From Candidatus Flexicrinis affinis (GTDB lineage Bacteria; Chloroflexota; Anaerolineae; Aggregatilineales; Phototrophicaceae), in the NCBI GenBank assembly GCA_016716525.1, contig JADJWE010000001.1:558001-622000 (forward strand): a DNA stretch of 64,000 bases. The letters run 5' to 3'. The position numbers and the translations under genes were made by a program. Positions 38,185 to 47,278 of the stretch are shown piece after piece. The notes beneath the pieces are model-generated. The model saw nothing but the letters and a program-made list of their open reading frames with translations, was not told the origin of the DNA and ran no database searches. Each line of letters starts with the position of its first letter. The first letter of the stretch is position 1.

Positions 38185-39372
38185 ATGTATGACTTCAGTA
38201 TACCTACTCATATTCAGGACCTTGTAACGCGAATTCATCAGTTTCTGAAGGACGTCGTCATCCCGCTCGAAGCGCATGCCGGCGAAGATTCGGAAGACGG
38301 CCTCCCACTCGAACGCCTCAAAATTGCCCGCGAGCAGGCCAAGGCGGCCGGGTTGTGGTGCCCCACCATGCCGACCGACCTCGGTGGCATGGGTCTGTCA
38401 ATCACCGAGATTATCCCGGTGTTCGAGGCCGCCGGGCGCAGCCTGCTCGGCCCGCTCGTCATGGGCTGCGCCGCGCCGGACGAGGGTAATTTGCACCTGC
38501 TGCACATGTTCGCCAACGCCGAACAGCGCGAGCGCTACCTCAAACCGCTTGCGACGGGCGAGACGTTCTCGGCCTTTGCGATGACCGAACCGGCGCCGGG
38601 AGTAGGCAGCGACCCGTCCATGCTCAAGACGACGGCGCACCGCGACGGCGATCACTGGGTCATCAACGGGCACAAATGGTGGACGACCAACGCGACGCAG
38701 GCCGATTTTCTCATCATCATGGCGCGCACCGACGACTCGGGCGGAAGATCGAGTGCCACGCTCTTTCTGGCGCCGATGGACACACCCGGCATCGAACTCG
38801 TGCGCAACATCCCACACCTCGGCGGGCCGGACTTCGGGGGTCATGGGGAGATTCGATTCAACGGATTACGACTGGGCGACGATGCCGTGCTCAGCGAGGT
38901 TGGCAGTGGTTTCGCGCTGGTGCAGGCTCGGCTCGGCCCTGCCCGACTCACACACTGCATGCGCTGGACGGGCATCGCGCAGCGCGCGCTGGAGATCGCA
39001 GCGCGTTACGCCAATACGCGTGAGGCCTTCGGGACCACGCTAGGCGGTCATCAGGCGGTTCAGTGGATGTTGGCCGATAGCGCGACCGAGCTGCATGCTG
39101 GGCGCCTCATGATGCAGCACTGCGCATGGCTGATTGAAAACGGCAAAGACGCGAAGCAAGAAATGTCGATGTGCAAGGTGCATGTCGCTGAAACCGTCAA
39201 TCGGGTGCTGGACCGTGCGATACAGATATGCGGCGGGCTGGGGATCAGCCGCGATCTGCCGCTGGCACAGTGGTACGAGTCCGCGCGGGCGTTTCGCATC
39301 TATGACGGGGCGAGCGAGGTTCATCGAATGGTCGTCGCGCGCCGCATCCTGAAGGCAAATCGTGAGGCTTAG
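38185..39372 (+). CDS. Acyl-CoA dehydrogenase (ACAD10/11-like)
   Basis: This 395-residue flavoenzyme introduces a double bond, or removes a phosphate-bearing group, at the alpha-beta position of an acyl-CoA. FAMTEPAPGVGSDPS (near 133-147) and WWTTNATQADFLIIMART (near 170-187) form the FAD- and substrate-binding middle domain. REAFGTTLGGHQAVQWMLAD (helical domain) and the C-terminal ICGGLGISRDLPLAQWYESARAFRIYDG block are typical. The ATG at 38185 has GGGGAG at 5 nt; a longer upstream reading frame has no support. Pairing with the divergent kinase suggests hydroxy-fatty-acid breakdown. Confidence 0.92.
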   Translation: MYDFSIPTHIQDLVTRIHQFLKDVVIPLEAHAGEDSEDGLPLERLKIAREQAKAAGLWCPTMPTDLGGMGLSITEIIPVFEAAGRSLLGPLVMGCAAPDEGNLHLLHMFANAEQRERYLKPLATGETFSAFAMTEPAPGVGSDPSMLKTTAHRDGDHWVINGHKWWTTNATQADFLIIMARTDDSGGRSSATLFLAPMDTPGIELVRNIPHLGGPDFGGHGEIRFNGLRLGDDAVLSEVGSGFALVQARLGPARLTHCMRWTGIAQRALEIAARYANTREAFGTTLGGHQAVQWMLADSATELHAGRLMMQHCAWLIENGKDAKQEMSMCKVHVAETVNRVLDRAIQICGGLGISRDLPLAQWYESARAFRIYDGASEVHRMVVARRILKANREA

Positions 39373-40463
39373 GCTAACTTCAGGCCGACTTCGACAGTGG
39401 TCCCGGTGTTAGGTGCGGACTGAATCGCGCATGTCCCGCCGTACAAATCCGCCAACCGGCGGACAATGGCCAATCCCAGCCCGACGCCCTGCTGCTCGAA
39501 AAGGTTGCGCTGAAATTGGGTATAGGCGCCGATGTTCTCTAGTTCACTGGGATACATGCCACGCCCTTGATCGGAGATAGTCACGATGTAGTTGTTATCG
39601 CGCACGAAGGCCAATACTTCGATCGGCGTACCGGGCTGCGAGAACTTGCACGCGTTGTCCACGAGTTCTGATGTGAGCTTGTGGAGGTTGTCGCTGCTTG
39701 CTGCTACCGGAACGCTCGAAATCTCGTGTCTGAGGTCGTCGAGGCGGTCATGGGACTTGCAGACCTCAACCGCGGCGTCGTAGATTGACCCGCCCGGATT
39801 CTCGGTCCGTTCCCGCGAGACGCCGTCTCGGCGCGCCCGATCCGCTGCTGTCATCTCAAGCTGTGCGTAAAATAGATAGTTCTCAACGAGGCGCTGAAGC
39901 CTTCGGCCAGAACGCTCGATGATGCGGGCGACATTCTGCACGCGCTCGACCTCTAAGCCGGCGGGATGATCCATCAACAAGAATTCGGCGCAGCTCAGGA
40001 TGCCGGTTAGGGGCGAGCGCAGCTCGTGGGGCAGAGCATGCACGATGGTCTTGCGCAGGTCGTCCAGACGGTCGTCAGTGCGGTGCTTGATTTCCTCGCG
40101 CCGGCGCAAACGGGTTGCCACCGTGTCGAGCAGTTCGCGGTGCGTGAAGGGCTTGGCAATGTAGTCGTCTGCCCCGTGCGACATCCCCTTGCGTGCACTC
40201 GCGCGGTCGGCAAGTGCGGTCAAAAACACGAATTGCGTATCGGCTGTGCGGGCAGAACTCCGCAGTTCGAGCAGCACGTCCCATCCGGTGATGCCCGGCA
40301 TCAATACGTCGCACAGCACGATGTCCGGATTGTGCTGCTGTGCCAGTTCAATGCCGACCATGCCGTTCGGCGCGTCGATAACGTCGTAGTCCTCGTACGA
40401 CAGAATCTCGCAGATGTTGCTGCGGATATGGTCCTCGTCCTCGATGACCAGAATGAGAGACAT
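39369..40463 (-). CDS. Receiver-histidine kinase hybrid
   Basis: This 364-residue protein has an N-terminal receiver domain (about 1-120: VIEDEDH acidic pocket, phospho-acceptor Asp in IVLCDVLMPG near 53, Lys in IAKPFTH near 105). A HisKA dimerisation domain follows, with the phospho-His in LPHELRSPLTG near 144, then a HATPase_c domain (about 235-364: N box VDNACKFSQ, G boxes DQGRGM and GVGLGLAIV). With no sensor or membrane segment, it probably takes phosphate from another kinase and relays or modulates it. No partner is adjacent. Its stop overlaps the end of the acyl-CoA dehydrogenase gene by 4 nt. Confidence 0.9.
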   Translation of the reverse strand: MSLILVIEDEDHIRSNICEILSYEDYDVIDAPNGMVGIELAQQHNPDIVLCDVLMPGITGWDVLLELRSSARTADTQFVFLTALADRASARKGMSHGADDYIAKPFTHRELLDTVATRLRRREEIKHRTDDRLDDLRKTIVHALPHELRSPLTGILSCAEFLLMDHPAGLEVERVQNVARIIERSGRRLQRLVENYLFYAQLEMTAADRARRDGVSRERTENPGGSIYDAAVEVCKSHDRLDDLRHEISSVPVAASSDNLHKLTSELVDNACKFSQPGTPIEVLAFVRDNNYIVTISDQGRGMYPSELENIGAYTQFQRNLFEQQGVGLGLAIVRRLADLYGGTCAIQSAPNTGTTVEVGLKLA

Positions 40464-40488
40464 GAATTTGGTTTACTCCGTTAATCGA

Positions 40489-40986
40489 TTACCAGCCCCA
40501 CGTGCCGGCGCCGCCCTTGAACGGCCCGACGACGTCGGAGGTGATCCACCCGCCGTAGAAATCGCCGGGCTGCGCTTCGACGGTTTCGCCGTCCACCGTG
40601 CAGCGATCCATGCGACCGGCATAGAATGCGATGTATCCCGCAATCGGCTCGAACCCCGGCGCTGGATCGAGATAGCCCCACGCCGCATTTGGTTCGATCC
40701 GATCGCCTACCGCGACCGCCCAATACGTCGCGCTGCCTTTGAACTCGCAGAAACTCGTACGCGGCGTGCGCTGCAAGTACTCCATCCGAATGTCGGACTG
40801 GGGGAGGTAGTACACCGGCGGGTGACTGGTCTCCAACACGCGATACGCTCCAGTGGTGTCGGCCAGCGTAACCCCTGCGATTTCGATGACGATTCTCTTC
40901 GATACCCGCTCGACTCGGGGCGGACGCGGATAGTCCCACACCGACTCCTGGCCTTGCGTGGGCTGTATACGCTTGGGGAAGATCAT
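40489..40986 (-). CDS. DUF427 domain protein
   Basis: This 165-residue protein has the DUF427 pattern: a beta-rich core with ADTTGAYRVLETSHPPVYYLP, then CEFKGSATYWAV and a C-terminal AWGYLDPAPGFEPIAGYIAFY. The family is common in bacteria and fungi but its role is not established. I begin it at the ATG at 40986; a TTG at 41031 would add 15 residues. Neither has a clear ribosome-binding site. It is divergent from dnaG. Confidence 0.85.
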   Translation of the reverse strand: MIFPKRIQPTQGQESVWDYPRPPRVERVSKRIVIEIAGVTLADTTGAYRVLETSHPPVYYLPQSDIRMEYLQRTPRTSFCEFKGSATYWAVAVGDRIEPNAAWGYLDPAPGFEPIAGYIAFYAGRMDRCTVDGETVEAQPGDFYGGWITSDVVGPFKGGAGTWGW

Positions 40987-41043
40987 TGCGAACTCGTTGT
41001 GACAACCCAGCAGAAGACTGCAGTATATCAACCGACCTTCCTA

Positions 41044-41073
41044 TTGTCGTCAACGAACGCCGCAGTTTAGAAT
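41044..41073 (+). promoter_or_regulatory. Candidate dnaG-sigA promoter
   Basis: TTGTCG (41044-41049, 4/6) and TAGAAT (41068-41073, 5/6) are 18 nt apart, with a predicted start near 41080 and a leader of about 22 nt to the dnaG ATG. Confidence 0.45.
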
Positions 41074-41101
41074 TAAGATTCCCCGGGCGAGAGCGATTCT
41101 T

Positions 41102-43177
41102 ATGTCAGTAGCCGACGAAATTAAGGCGAGACTCGATATTGTCGCCTATGTACAGCAGTACGTCCCGCTCAAAAAGGCGGGCCGGACGTACAAGGCGTGC
41201 TGTCCGTTCCATCAGGAGAAGACGCCGTCGTTCGTGGTCGATCCGGTGCGGCAGACGTGGCGCTGTTACGGGTCCTGCGCCACGGGTGGCGACGTGCTCA
41301 ACTTCGCCATGCGCCAGCACGGATGGACCTTCACCGAGGCTCTGCGCGAACTCGCCCAGCAGACTGGGGTTCAGCTCAAGGCCCGAACGCCCGAACAGCG
41401 CCAAACCGACGAACGGCACGAATTCCTGCGCGGCCTGCTGCATTCTGCTGCCGAGCAGTATCACCGCTGGTTGATCCAACCCGATACCGTGCCGGGACAT
41501 CACGCACAGGCCGCCCGCTCCGTGCTCGACTACGCACGGGTCAAGCGCGCGTTGAGCGACGAGACGCTCATCAAGTTCCAGATTGGCTTCGCACCTCCGG
41601 AGTGGTCGGGGCTGCTGACCACCATGAAGCAGATCGGCTACACCGAGGACGACATGATCGAGGCGGGAATGGCGGTCCGCAGCGACGCCGGTCGCATATA
41701 CGACCGTTTCCGCAACCGGCTGATGATTCCGATTCGCGACGATCGCGGCCGTGTGATCGGGTTTGGCGCGCGTGCGCTCGATCCTGATGACAACCCGAAG
41801 TATTTGAACACACCGGAGACGCCCGTTTTCAACAAAAGCCGGACGCTGTTTGCGCTCGATACCGCGAAGGGCGCCATCCGCGACAGCGGCGCCGTCGTAA
41901 TTGTGGAAGGCTACTTGGACGCAATCCAAGCGCAGCAGGCGGGCTTCGGAAACGTCGTCGCGCAGATGGGGACGGCACTTACCGACTCGCAGCTACAGCT
42001 CGTCGCACCGCGATACGCGCAGCGCGTGCTTTTGGCGCTTGACAGCGATGCTGCCGGCCAAAATGCCACCATGCGCAGCCTCGAAGTCGCGCGCCGGGCG
42101 CTGAGTCAGGACTTTGCCGGCCGCATGCAGATCGATATGCGCGTGTTGTCGATCCCCGGCGCCAAAGACCCCGACGACCTGATCCGCGAACAGCCCGAAC
42201 TGTGGCCGCAGATTGTGGACGAAGCGCGCCCGGTGGCTGACTTCGTGATCGAATTCGAGACGCGTGACCTGTCGCCGCATGCGACGATCGTCGAAAAAGA
42301 AGCGGCGGCACGCCGCATCCTGCCGCTGCTGATGGCGTCCGAGCGTGAGCTGTACCGACAGGACAACCTGCAGAAGTTGGCTGCGCACCTGCGGATTGCC
42401 GAGAAGACACTCATTGGATGGGCTGCCTCGCAGCCCGCAGAGCCGAAGCCTATACGTCGTGCGCCCTCGCAGCCTGCGGCGCGCGATATGGCCCCCCCAC
42501 CGGAGTATGACGAGTTCGGCGATCCCATGCCGGTCGACGTCGGGGTCGACGTCGCGCCGCCCGCGGCTCAACCGGCCCCGCGCATGCCCGCCCCGCAGGA
42601 CGATCTGGCGCTGGAACGGTATTGCCTGCGCCGGCTAATCGAACAGCCCGCCTGGGCCTATGCGGCGAATCAGCGATTGCGTACGCTGTCCGAAGATAAC
42701 CCGGCGCTTTCCGACGGGCCGCTGTGCGATCTGACCGACGAAGATTTCCTCGACAGCACGCATCGAACGATATGGTTGGCGATTCGCGGCGCGCTGTACA
42801 CGGCGCAGGCCGAGCCGGCAGCCCACATTGAGAAGCGGCTCGACGCCGACAGCGCGGACGTACTGGCAGGGCTGCGCGCGTCCGACGCGGCGCACGTTCG
42901 TGCAAGTATCAAAGAACGGCTTGATGGGGACGCCGCCGCGCTTTGGGATGAGTTGAGCAAACGCACAGCGCCGGCATTCGACGCGAAAGAGGACCTGGTC
43001 GTCGCTGTGCTGCGGCTGCGAGCGGTGCGGATCGGCCGCGATCGTGAATCGCTGGCTGCACTGCTGGCAGAGTCCGAGGGCGACCGGGGGGAAACGCGGC
43101 GGCTGATGGCATCGTTGAACGTGTTGGCTCAGGCGGTGCGCCAACTCGACGCTGAACTGTCTCGGCGCATACGCTAG
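41102..43177 (+). CDS. dnaG: DNA primase
   Basis: This 691-residue enzyme makes RNA primers at the replication fork. The N-terminal CHC2 zinc-binding domain (about 1-100) has CPFHQEKTPSF and WRCYGSC. The catalytic core follows with FRNRLMIPIRDDRGRVIGFG (about 200-220), and the TOPRIM metal site shows VEGYLDAI (Glu) and ALDSDAAGQ (DxD). A Pro/Ala-rich linker near 455-500 leads to a C-terminal domain that would bind the replicative helicase. It is followed after 29 nt by the primary sigma factor gene, the core of the classical macromolecular-synthesis operon, here without rpsU. Confidence 0.95.
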   Translation: MSVADEIKARLDIVAYVQQYVPLKKAGRTYKACCPFHQEKTPSFVVDPVRQTWRCYGSCATGGDVLNFAMRQHGWTFTEALRELAQQTGVQLKARTPEQRQTDERHEFLRGLLHSAAEQYHRWLIQPDTVPGHHAQAARSVLDYARVKRALSDETLIKFQIGFAPPEWSGLLTTMKQIGYTEDDMIEAGMAVRSDAGRIYDRFRNRLMIPIRDDRGRVIGFGARALDPDDNPKYLNTPETPVFNKSRTLFALDTAKGAIRDSGAVVIVEGYLDAIQAQQAGFGNVVAQMGTALTDSQLQLVAPRYAQRVLLALDSDAAGQNATMRSLEVARRALSQDFAGRMQIDMRVLSIPGAKDPDDLIREQPELWPQIVDEARPVADFVIEFETRDLSPHATIVEKEAAARRILPLLMASERELYRQDNLQKLAAHLRIAEKTLIGWAASQPAEPKPIRRAPSQPAARDMAPPPEYDEFGDPMPVDVGVDVAPPAAQPAPRMPAPQDDLALERYCLRRLIEQPAWAYAANQRLRTLSEDNPALSDGPLCDLTDEDFLDSTHRTIWLAIRGALYTAQAEPAAHIEKRLDADSADVLAGLRASDAAHVRASIKERLDGDAAALWDELSKRTAPAFDAKEDLVVAVLRLRAVRIGRDRESLAALLAESEGDRGETRRLMASLNVLAQAVRQLDAELSRRIR

Positions 43178-43206
43178 AATAGTCCGCACGCAGAGGGGGT
43201 GCGTTC

Positions 43207-44796
43207 ATGCCTGATCCAAACGACTACGGCGACGATATTGATTTCAATGAAGATTTCGAGGAGGTTGAGTCGCCCGAAGAGGACGACGATCTTGATTCGA
43301 TATCGCCGTCTGTCAGCGATGATGTCGACTTTCAGCCCGGTGCCGAAGAAGAGATCGAAGACGACCTGACCGAAGTACAGATCGATGCCGTCGTATCTAC
43401 CGACGACCCGGTTCGCATGTATCTGAAAGAGATCGGCCTTGTGCCGCTGCTCGACGGGAACAGCGAGGTGTGGCTGAGCACACAGCTTGCCGCCAACACG
43501 ATGCTGCAGTCGTTTACCGACAGACTCTCGGCACCGACAGTGCACGCCGGGTCGGATGATCCGGGGCTGCCGGCGCCGCACGAAGTCGTCGAGCTTGCGT
43601 ATCACACGATTCTGCACAGCTGGAGCGAGATTCAGAAGCGGGCCGCTGCGCTGAAGGTCGAGGAACCGGATATCTTGCGGTTGATCGAAGAAGTGCAGGC
43701 CATCGCTGGCGGCGACCAGCCGGAAGGTAAGTCGTACGTGCGCAGCTACCTGCGTCAGCGCGATTGGGGACGCGACGAGGCGTGGTCGGACTATGCCACG
43801 CCGATTTTCGAGTTCATGCAGGGCTTCTACTTCGTGCCCTCGCACCTGCTCATCCAAGTCAAGTCCATCGTCCGCAAATCCGGCGAGCTTCCAGATGCCT
43901 CCGTGTTCAGTCGCTTACTCATGGATGACGAAGACGCGGTCGAAGACCTGCCTGCGATCTTCGAGGACATCGAACGCCGCGCGGAATTGGCGAGCGAGTC
44001 GCTGACGCGAGCGAACCTGCGATTGGTCGTCAGCGTGGCCAAACGGTACATGGGCCGCGGGATCAACTTCCTGGATCTCATTCAAGAAGGCAACATCGGG
44101 CTGCTGCGCGCCGTCGCGAAATTCGACCACACCAAGGGGTTCAAGTTCAGCACGTACGCAACGTGGTGGATCCGTCAGGCGATCAGCCGCGCGATTGCCG
44201 ATCAGGCGCGCACGATCCGAATCCCCGTTCACATGGTGGAGACGATCAACCGGCTTGTGCGGGTGCAGCGCCAGCTTCTGCAGCAGAATGGCTCGGAGCC
44301 TACGGCGGAACAGATCGCGCTGGAGATGGATTTCTTGACGCCGGAAGAGACGAAGGCGATCAAGTACCTGAAAGAGCAGGGGATCCCGCTTGAAATGGGC
44401 TTGCAGCGCAAGCTGCGCCGCGCCGCGCAAAAGGTGCGGAAGATCCTCCGTGTGAGTCAGGAGCCGCTCAGCCTCGACCAGCCCGTCGGGCAGGAAGAAA
44501 GCAGCCAGTATGGGGACTTCATCCCCGACGATAAGACACCCGGGCCGGCGGAGTCGGCGACCCGTCAGCTCCTCAAAGAGCAGATGCAGCAGGCACTCGG
44601 CATCCTCAGCGACCGCGAGCGAGAAGTGCTCGAGATGCGCTATGGCCTTGTCGACGGTCAGGATCGCACACTTGAAGAGGTCGGCCGCTATTTCGGCGTT
44701 ACGCGAGAGCGCGTCCGCCAGATCGAGGCCAAGGCGCTTCGCAAGTTGAGGCACCCGACCCGCAGCCGCCAACTGCGCGACTACCTTGATATGTAG
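43207..44796 (+). CDS. sigA: Primary RNA polymerase sigma factor (RpoD/SigA)
   Basis: This 529-residue sigma-70 directs RNA polymerase to housekeeping promoters. A very acidic N-terminus (about 1-60) takes the place of region 1.1. Region 1.2 follows with DDPVRMYLKEIG (about 73), then a long non-conserved region. Region 2 has NLRLVVSVAKRYMGRG and the -10 recognition helix around TYATWWIRQAISRA. Region 3 begins after IPVHMVETIN, and region 4 has the helix-turn-helix FGVTRERVRQIEAKALRKL. The consensus promoters seen here (for example at 28350) fit this type. GAGGGGG precedes the ATG. Confidence 0.96.
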   Translation: MPDPNDYGDDIDFNEDFEEVESPEEDDDLDSISPSVSDDVDFQPGAEEEIEDDLTEVQIDAVVSTDDPVRMYLKEIGLVPLLDGNSEVWLSTQLAANTMLQSFTDRLSAPTVHAGSDDPGLPAPHEVVELAYHTILHSWSEIQKRAAALKVEEPDILRLIEEVQAIAGGDQPEGKSYVRSYLRQRDWGRDEAWSDYATPIFEFMQGFYFVPSHLLIQVKSIVRKSGELPDASVFSRLLMDDEDAVEDLPAIFEDIERRAELASESLTRANLRLVVSVAKRYMGRGINFLDLIQEGNIGLLRAVAKFDHTKGFKFSTYATWWIRQAISRAIADQARTIRIPVHMVETINRLVRVQRQLLQQNGSEPTAEQIALEMDFLTPEETKAIKYLKEQGIPLEMGLQRKLRRAAQKVRKILRVSQEPLSLDQPVGQEESSQYGDFIPDDKTPGPAESATRQLLKEQMQQALGILSDREREVLEMRYGLVDGQDRTLEEVGRYFGVTRERVRQIEAKALRKLRHPTRSRQLRDYLDM

Positions 44797-44798
44797 CG

Positions 44799-45773
44799 AT
44801 GGCCCTTCCACCGCCAACCTATTGCCCGCGCTGCGCCGCCGAACTCGTCACGCGTGAGGAAGGCGGCCGCATGCGGCCGGTGTGCCCCAACTGCGGCTAC
44901 GTGCATTATGTCAATCCTGTTCCAACGGTCGGCGTGCTGATCGAGATGGACGGCGGCATTGTATTGATTAGGCGCGGCCACCCGCCGCATCAGGGCGAGT
45001 GGGCATTCCCGAGCGGCTATGTGGAAGCCGACGAGCGACTTGAAGAGGCGGCCGTTCGCGAAGCTGAGGAAGAGACCGGGCTGCAGGTTGAAATTCTCGA
45101 GCTAACCGACCTGAACAGCTACCCGGAAGGACCCCCGGCTAGCGGAATCATGGTGTTCTACCGCGCACGGCCGGTTGGTGGCGTGCTTCGCGCGGGAGAC
45201 GACGCCGCCGACGTGCGCGTATTCGCGCCGGACGACGTGCCGCTAATCCCGTTTCGTACGCATCGCGAGGCGCTGGCCCGCTGGTTCGAACGCGCGGGCG
45301 TCGCATCACGGTCTCAGTTCGGTGAGCGTGTCGAGAGCGATGTCATCGTGCGGCCCGCGCACTCAGCAGACTTCCAGCAGGTGCTCGAACTGATCCGAAC
45401 GATTCCGTCCAATCGCGAGCTTACGGATGGTCAGTGGGAGGCCGCGCGACAGCGCCTGCGCGAGGACTTGTCGATCGTGACGCTGGTTGCCACGACGCCA
45501 CAGCAGCCCGAACTGATCATCGGGTGCGTCGTCATGAGCACGGCGCGCACGCTCACGTCGGGATACGGAGTTATCAACGATACCGCTGTCCTGCCCGCCT
45601 TCCAGCGGCGCGGGATCGGTGCGGCGCTGCTGGAAGGGTGTATGCGGCGCGCCGCGGAACTCAACCTCAACACCTTGATCGTCAACGAAGAGCGCGCCAA
45701 CGAGGCCGCGCGCCGGTTCTACGAGTCGGTCGGGTTTAGCGAAAGCCCGGCGCTGCTGCTCAAACTACGCTGA
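44799..45773 (+). CDS. Nudix hydrolase with zinc ribbon fused to GNAT acetyltransferase
   Basis: This 324-residue protein combines three modules. A zinc ribbon (YCPRCAAEL and VCPNCGYVH, residues 7-37) leads into a Nudix hydrolase domain (about 40-165) whose box GYVEADERLEEAAVREAEEE has the catalytic Glu residues. A GNAT acetyltransferase domain (about 180-324) follows, with the acetyl-CoA loop QRRGIGAALLEG. Nudix enzymes of this NudC-like layout cleave nucleoside diphosphate compounds such as NADH or ADP-ribose. The GNAT substrate is unknown. The gene starts 2 nt after the sigA stop, so it is co-translated with the sigma factor. Confidence 0.9.
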   Translation: MALPPPTYCPRCAAELVTREEGGRMRPVCPNCGYVHYVNPVPTVGVLIEMDGGIVLIRRGHPPHQGEWAFPSGYVEADERLEEAAVREAEEETGLQVEILELTDLNSYPEGPPASGIMVFYRARPVGGVLRAGDDAADVRVFAPDDVPLIPFRTHREALARWFERAGVASRSQFGERVESDVIVRPAHSADFQQVLELIRTIPSNRELTDGQWEAARQRLREDLSIVTLVATTPQQPELIIGCVVMSTARTLTSGYGVINDTAVLPAFQRRGIGAALLEGCMRRAAELNLNTLIVNEERANEAARRFYESVGFSESPALLLKLR

Positions 45774-45881
45774 GTTCTACGCCAAGTCTCATGGCGTATA
45801 TACGCATCCGTAACGATGCGCCGTGCTACACTGTGCCACGAGACTCAACCCGCGCATCGGGGACGTGCGCGACCGGGGGCC

Positions 45882-47249
45882 ATGTTCAAAGATATCTCCG
45901 ATCTCATACGTTTTAACCCGCCGCAGCTCGGCTATGGCGTCGCCGTTACAGATATCGACGGAGACGCCGAATTCGAGTTCGTGGTCGCCGGCAACAACTT
46001 CCCCAACCGCGTCTTGAAGTGGAATGGACGCGCGCTGGTGGATCTTGTCGACCCGGTGTTGGCCGACAGCCAGCGTCAGGCGATCGGCGTCGCGGCGGCG
46101 GACATCAACGGCGACGGCCGCGAAGAGATTTATGTCATGAACACCGATACGTTTGGAGGACGCAAGCGCTTCGGTGACCGGCTGTTTCTGAACCGCGGCA
46201 CGCGCTGGGTCGACCTGTTCGACCTTGAAGAGAATCAAGGGGTCATGAACCTCACGGCCGGACGATCGGTCGCATGTGTCGACCGCGACGGCAATGGACG
46301 CTACGGGTTCTTCGTCGCGAATTACGGCGGGCCGATGCGCTTCTACGAGCTTAACGACGAGGGATTCGTCGTCGATGTGGCGAGTAGGGTGGGCGTCGAC
46401 CTGACGTCCGGCGGCAGGTCGCTTGTCTCTTTGCCGTTGGTCAGCTCGCGCATGGACGTTTTCGCCGGCAACGAACGCGGTGCGAACTTCTTGTTTCAGA
46501 ACAACGGCGACGGCACGTTTATCGAGATCGCCGAGCGCGTCGGTGTCGCTGACTCGCTCGAAAACGTGCGCGGGGTCGCGGTACTCGACGCCAACGGCGA
46601 CGGTCAGCTCGATCTCGTCTACGGGAACTGGGAAGGCCCGCATCGGCTGTTCGTGCGCACTCCGCAAGGGGTATTCCGCAACGTTGCCCCGCCCGAGCTG
46701 GCGCTCCCGAGCCGCGTGCGAACGGTCATCGCCGCCGACTTTGACAACGACGGCTACGAAGAGTTGTTCTTCAACAACATCGGCGAGCCGAATCGACTTT
46801 TCGGGTTCCGGGACGGCGAATGGACACGGCTAAATCCGGGGGCGGCCATCGAGGCTACCGGTCTCGGAACCGGCGCCGCTGTCTGCGACATCAACCGTGA
46901 TGGCCGGCTCGAACTGCTGATCAGCCACGGTGAGTCCGCCATGCAGCCCGTCACGTTATACGCGCCGCACGCCAACCTCAGCCATTGGCTCCGGATCCTG
47001 CCGCTTACCCAATACGGCGCGCCGGCGCGCGGCGCGATCGTCAAGCTGCATATGCGCGAACGGTCGCAAATCCGCGCGATCGATGCCGGCAGCGGCTACC
47101 TTTGCCAGATGGAACCGGTTGCGCACTTCGGTCTCGGACCCGAGCCAGACGACGAACTTACTGTAGAGGTCCATTGGCCGTCCGGCGCGCATACGATCCT
47201 CGACATTGCGCAGATCGACCGAATGTATTCTGTCGAACACCCTGAATAG
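45882..47249 (+). CDS. FG-GAP/VCBS repeat protein with ASPIC/UnbV domain (CRTAC1 family)
   Basis: This 455-residue protein consists of FG-GAP-type repeats, each with a calcium-binding DxNxDG-like loop (TDIDGDAEFEF, ADINGDGREEI, LDANGDGQLDL, DFDNDGYEEL, CDINRDGRLEL). Together they form a beta-propeller. A C-terminal ASPIC/UnbV domain (about 365-453) ends with LTVEVHWPSGAHTIL. The family is found on cell surfaces and in extracellular matrix. This copy lacks a signal peptide from the chosen ATG at 45882 (GGGGG upstream), and the longer in-frame start adds no hydrophobic stretch. It may be cytoplasmic or exported by a route I cannot see. Confidence 0.85.
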   Translation: MFKDISDLIRFNPPQLGYGVAVTDIDGDAEFEFVVAGNNFPNRVLKWNGRALVDLVDPVLADSQRQAIGVAAADINGDGREEIYVMNTDTFGGRKRFGDRLFLNRGTRWVDLFDLEENQGVMNLTAGRSVACVDRDGNGRYGFFVANYGGPMRFYELNDEGFVVDVASRVGVDLTSGGRSLVSLPLVSSRMDVFAGNERGANFLFQNNGDGTFIEIAERVGVADSLENVRGVAVLDANGDGQLDLVYGNWEGPHRLFVRTPQGVFRNVAPPELALPSRVRTVIAADFDNDGYEELFFNNIGEPNRLFGFRDGEWTRLNPGAAIEATGLGTGAAVCDINRDGRLELLISHGESAMQPVTLYAPHANLSHWLRILPLTQYGAPARGAIVKLHMRERSQIRAIDAGSGYLCQMEPVAHFGLGPEPDDELTVEVHWPSGAHTILDIAQIDRMYSVEHPE

Positions 47250-47278
47250 TCCAGCCCAAAGATGAGAAATGAGCACCG

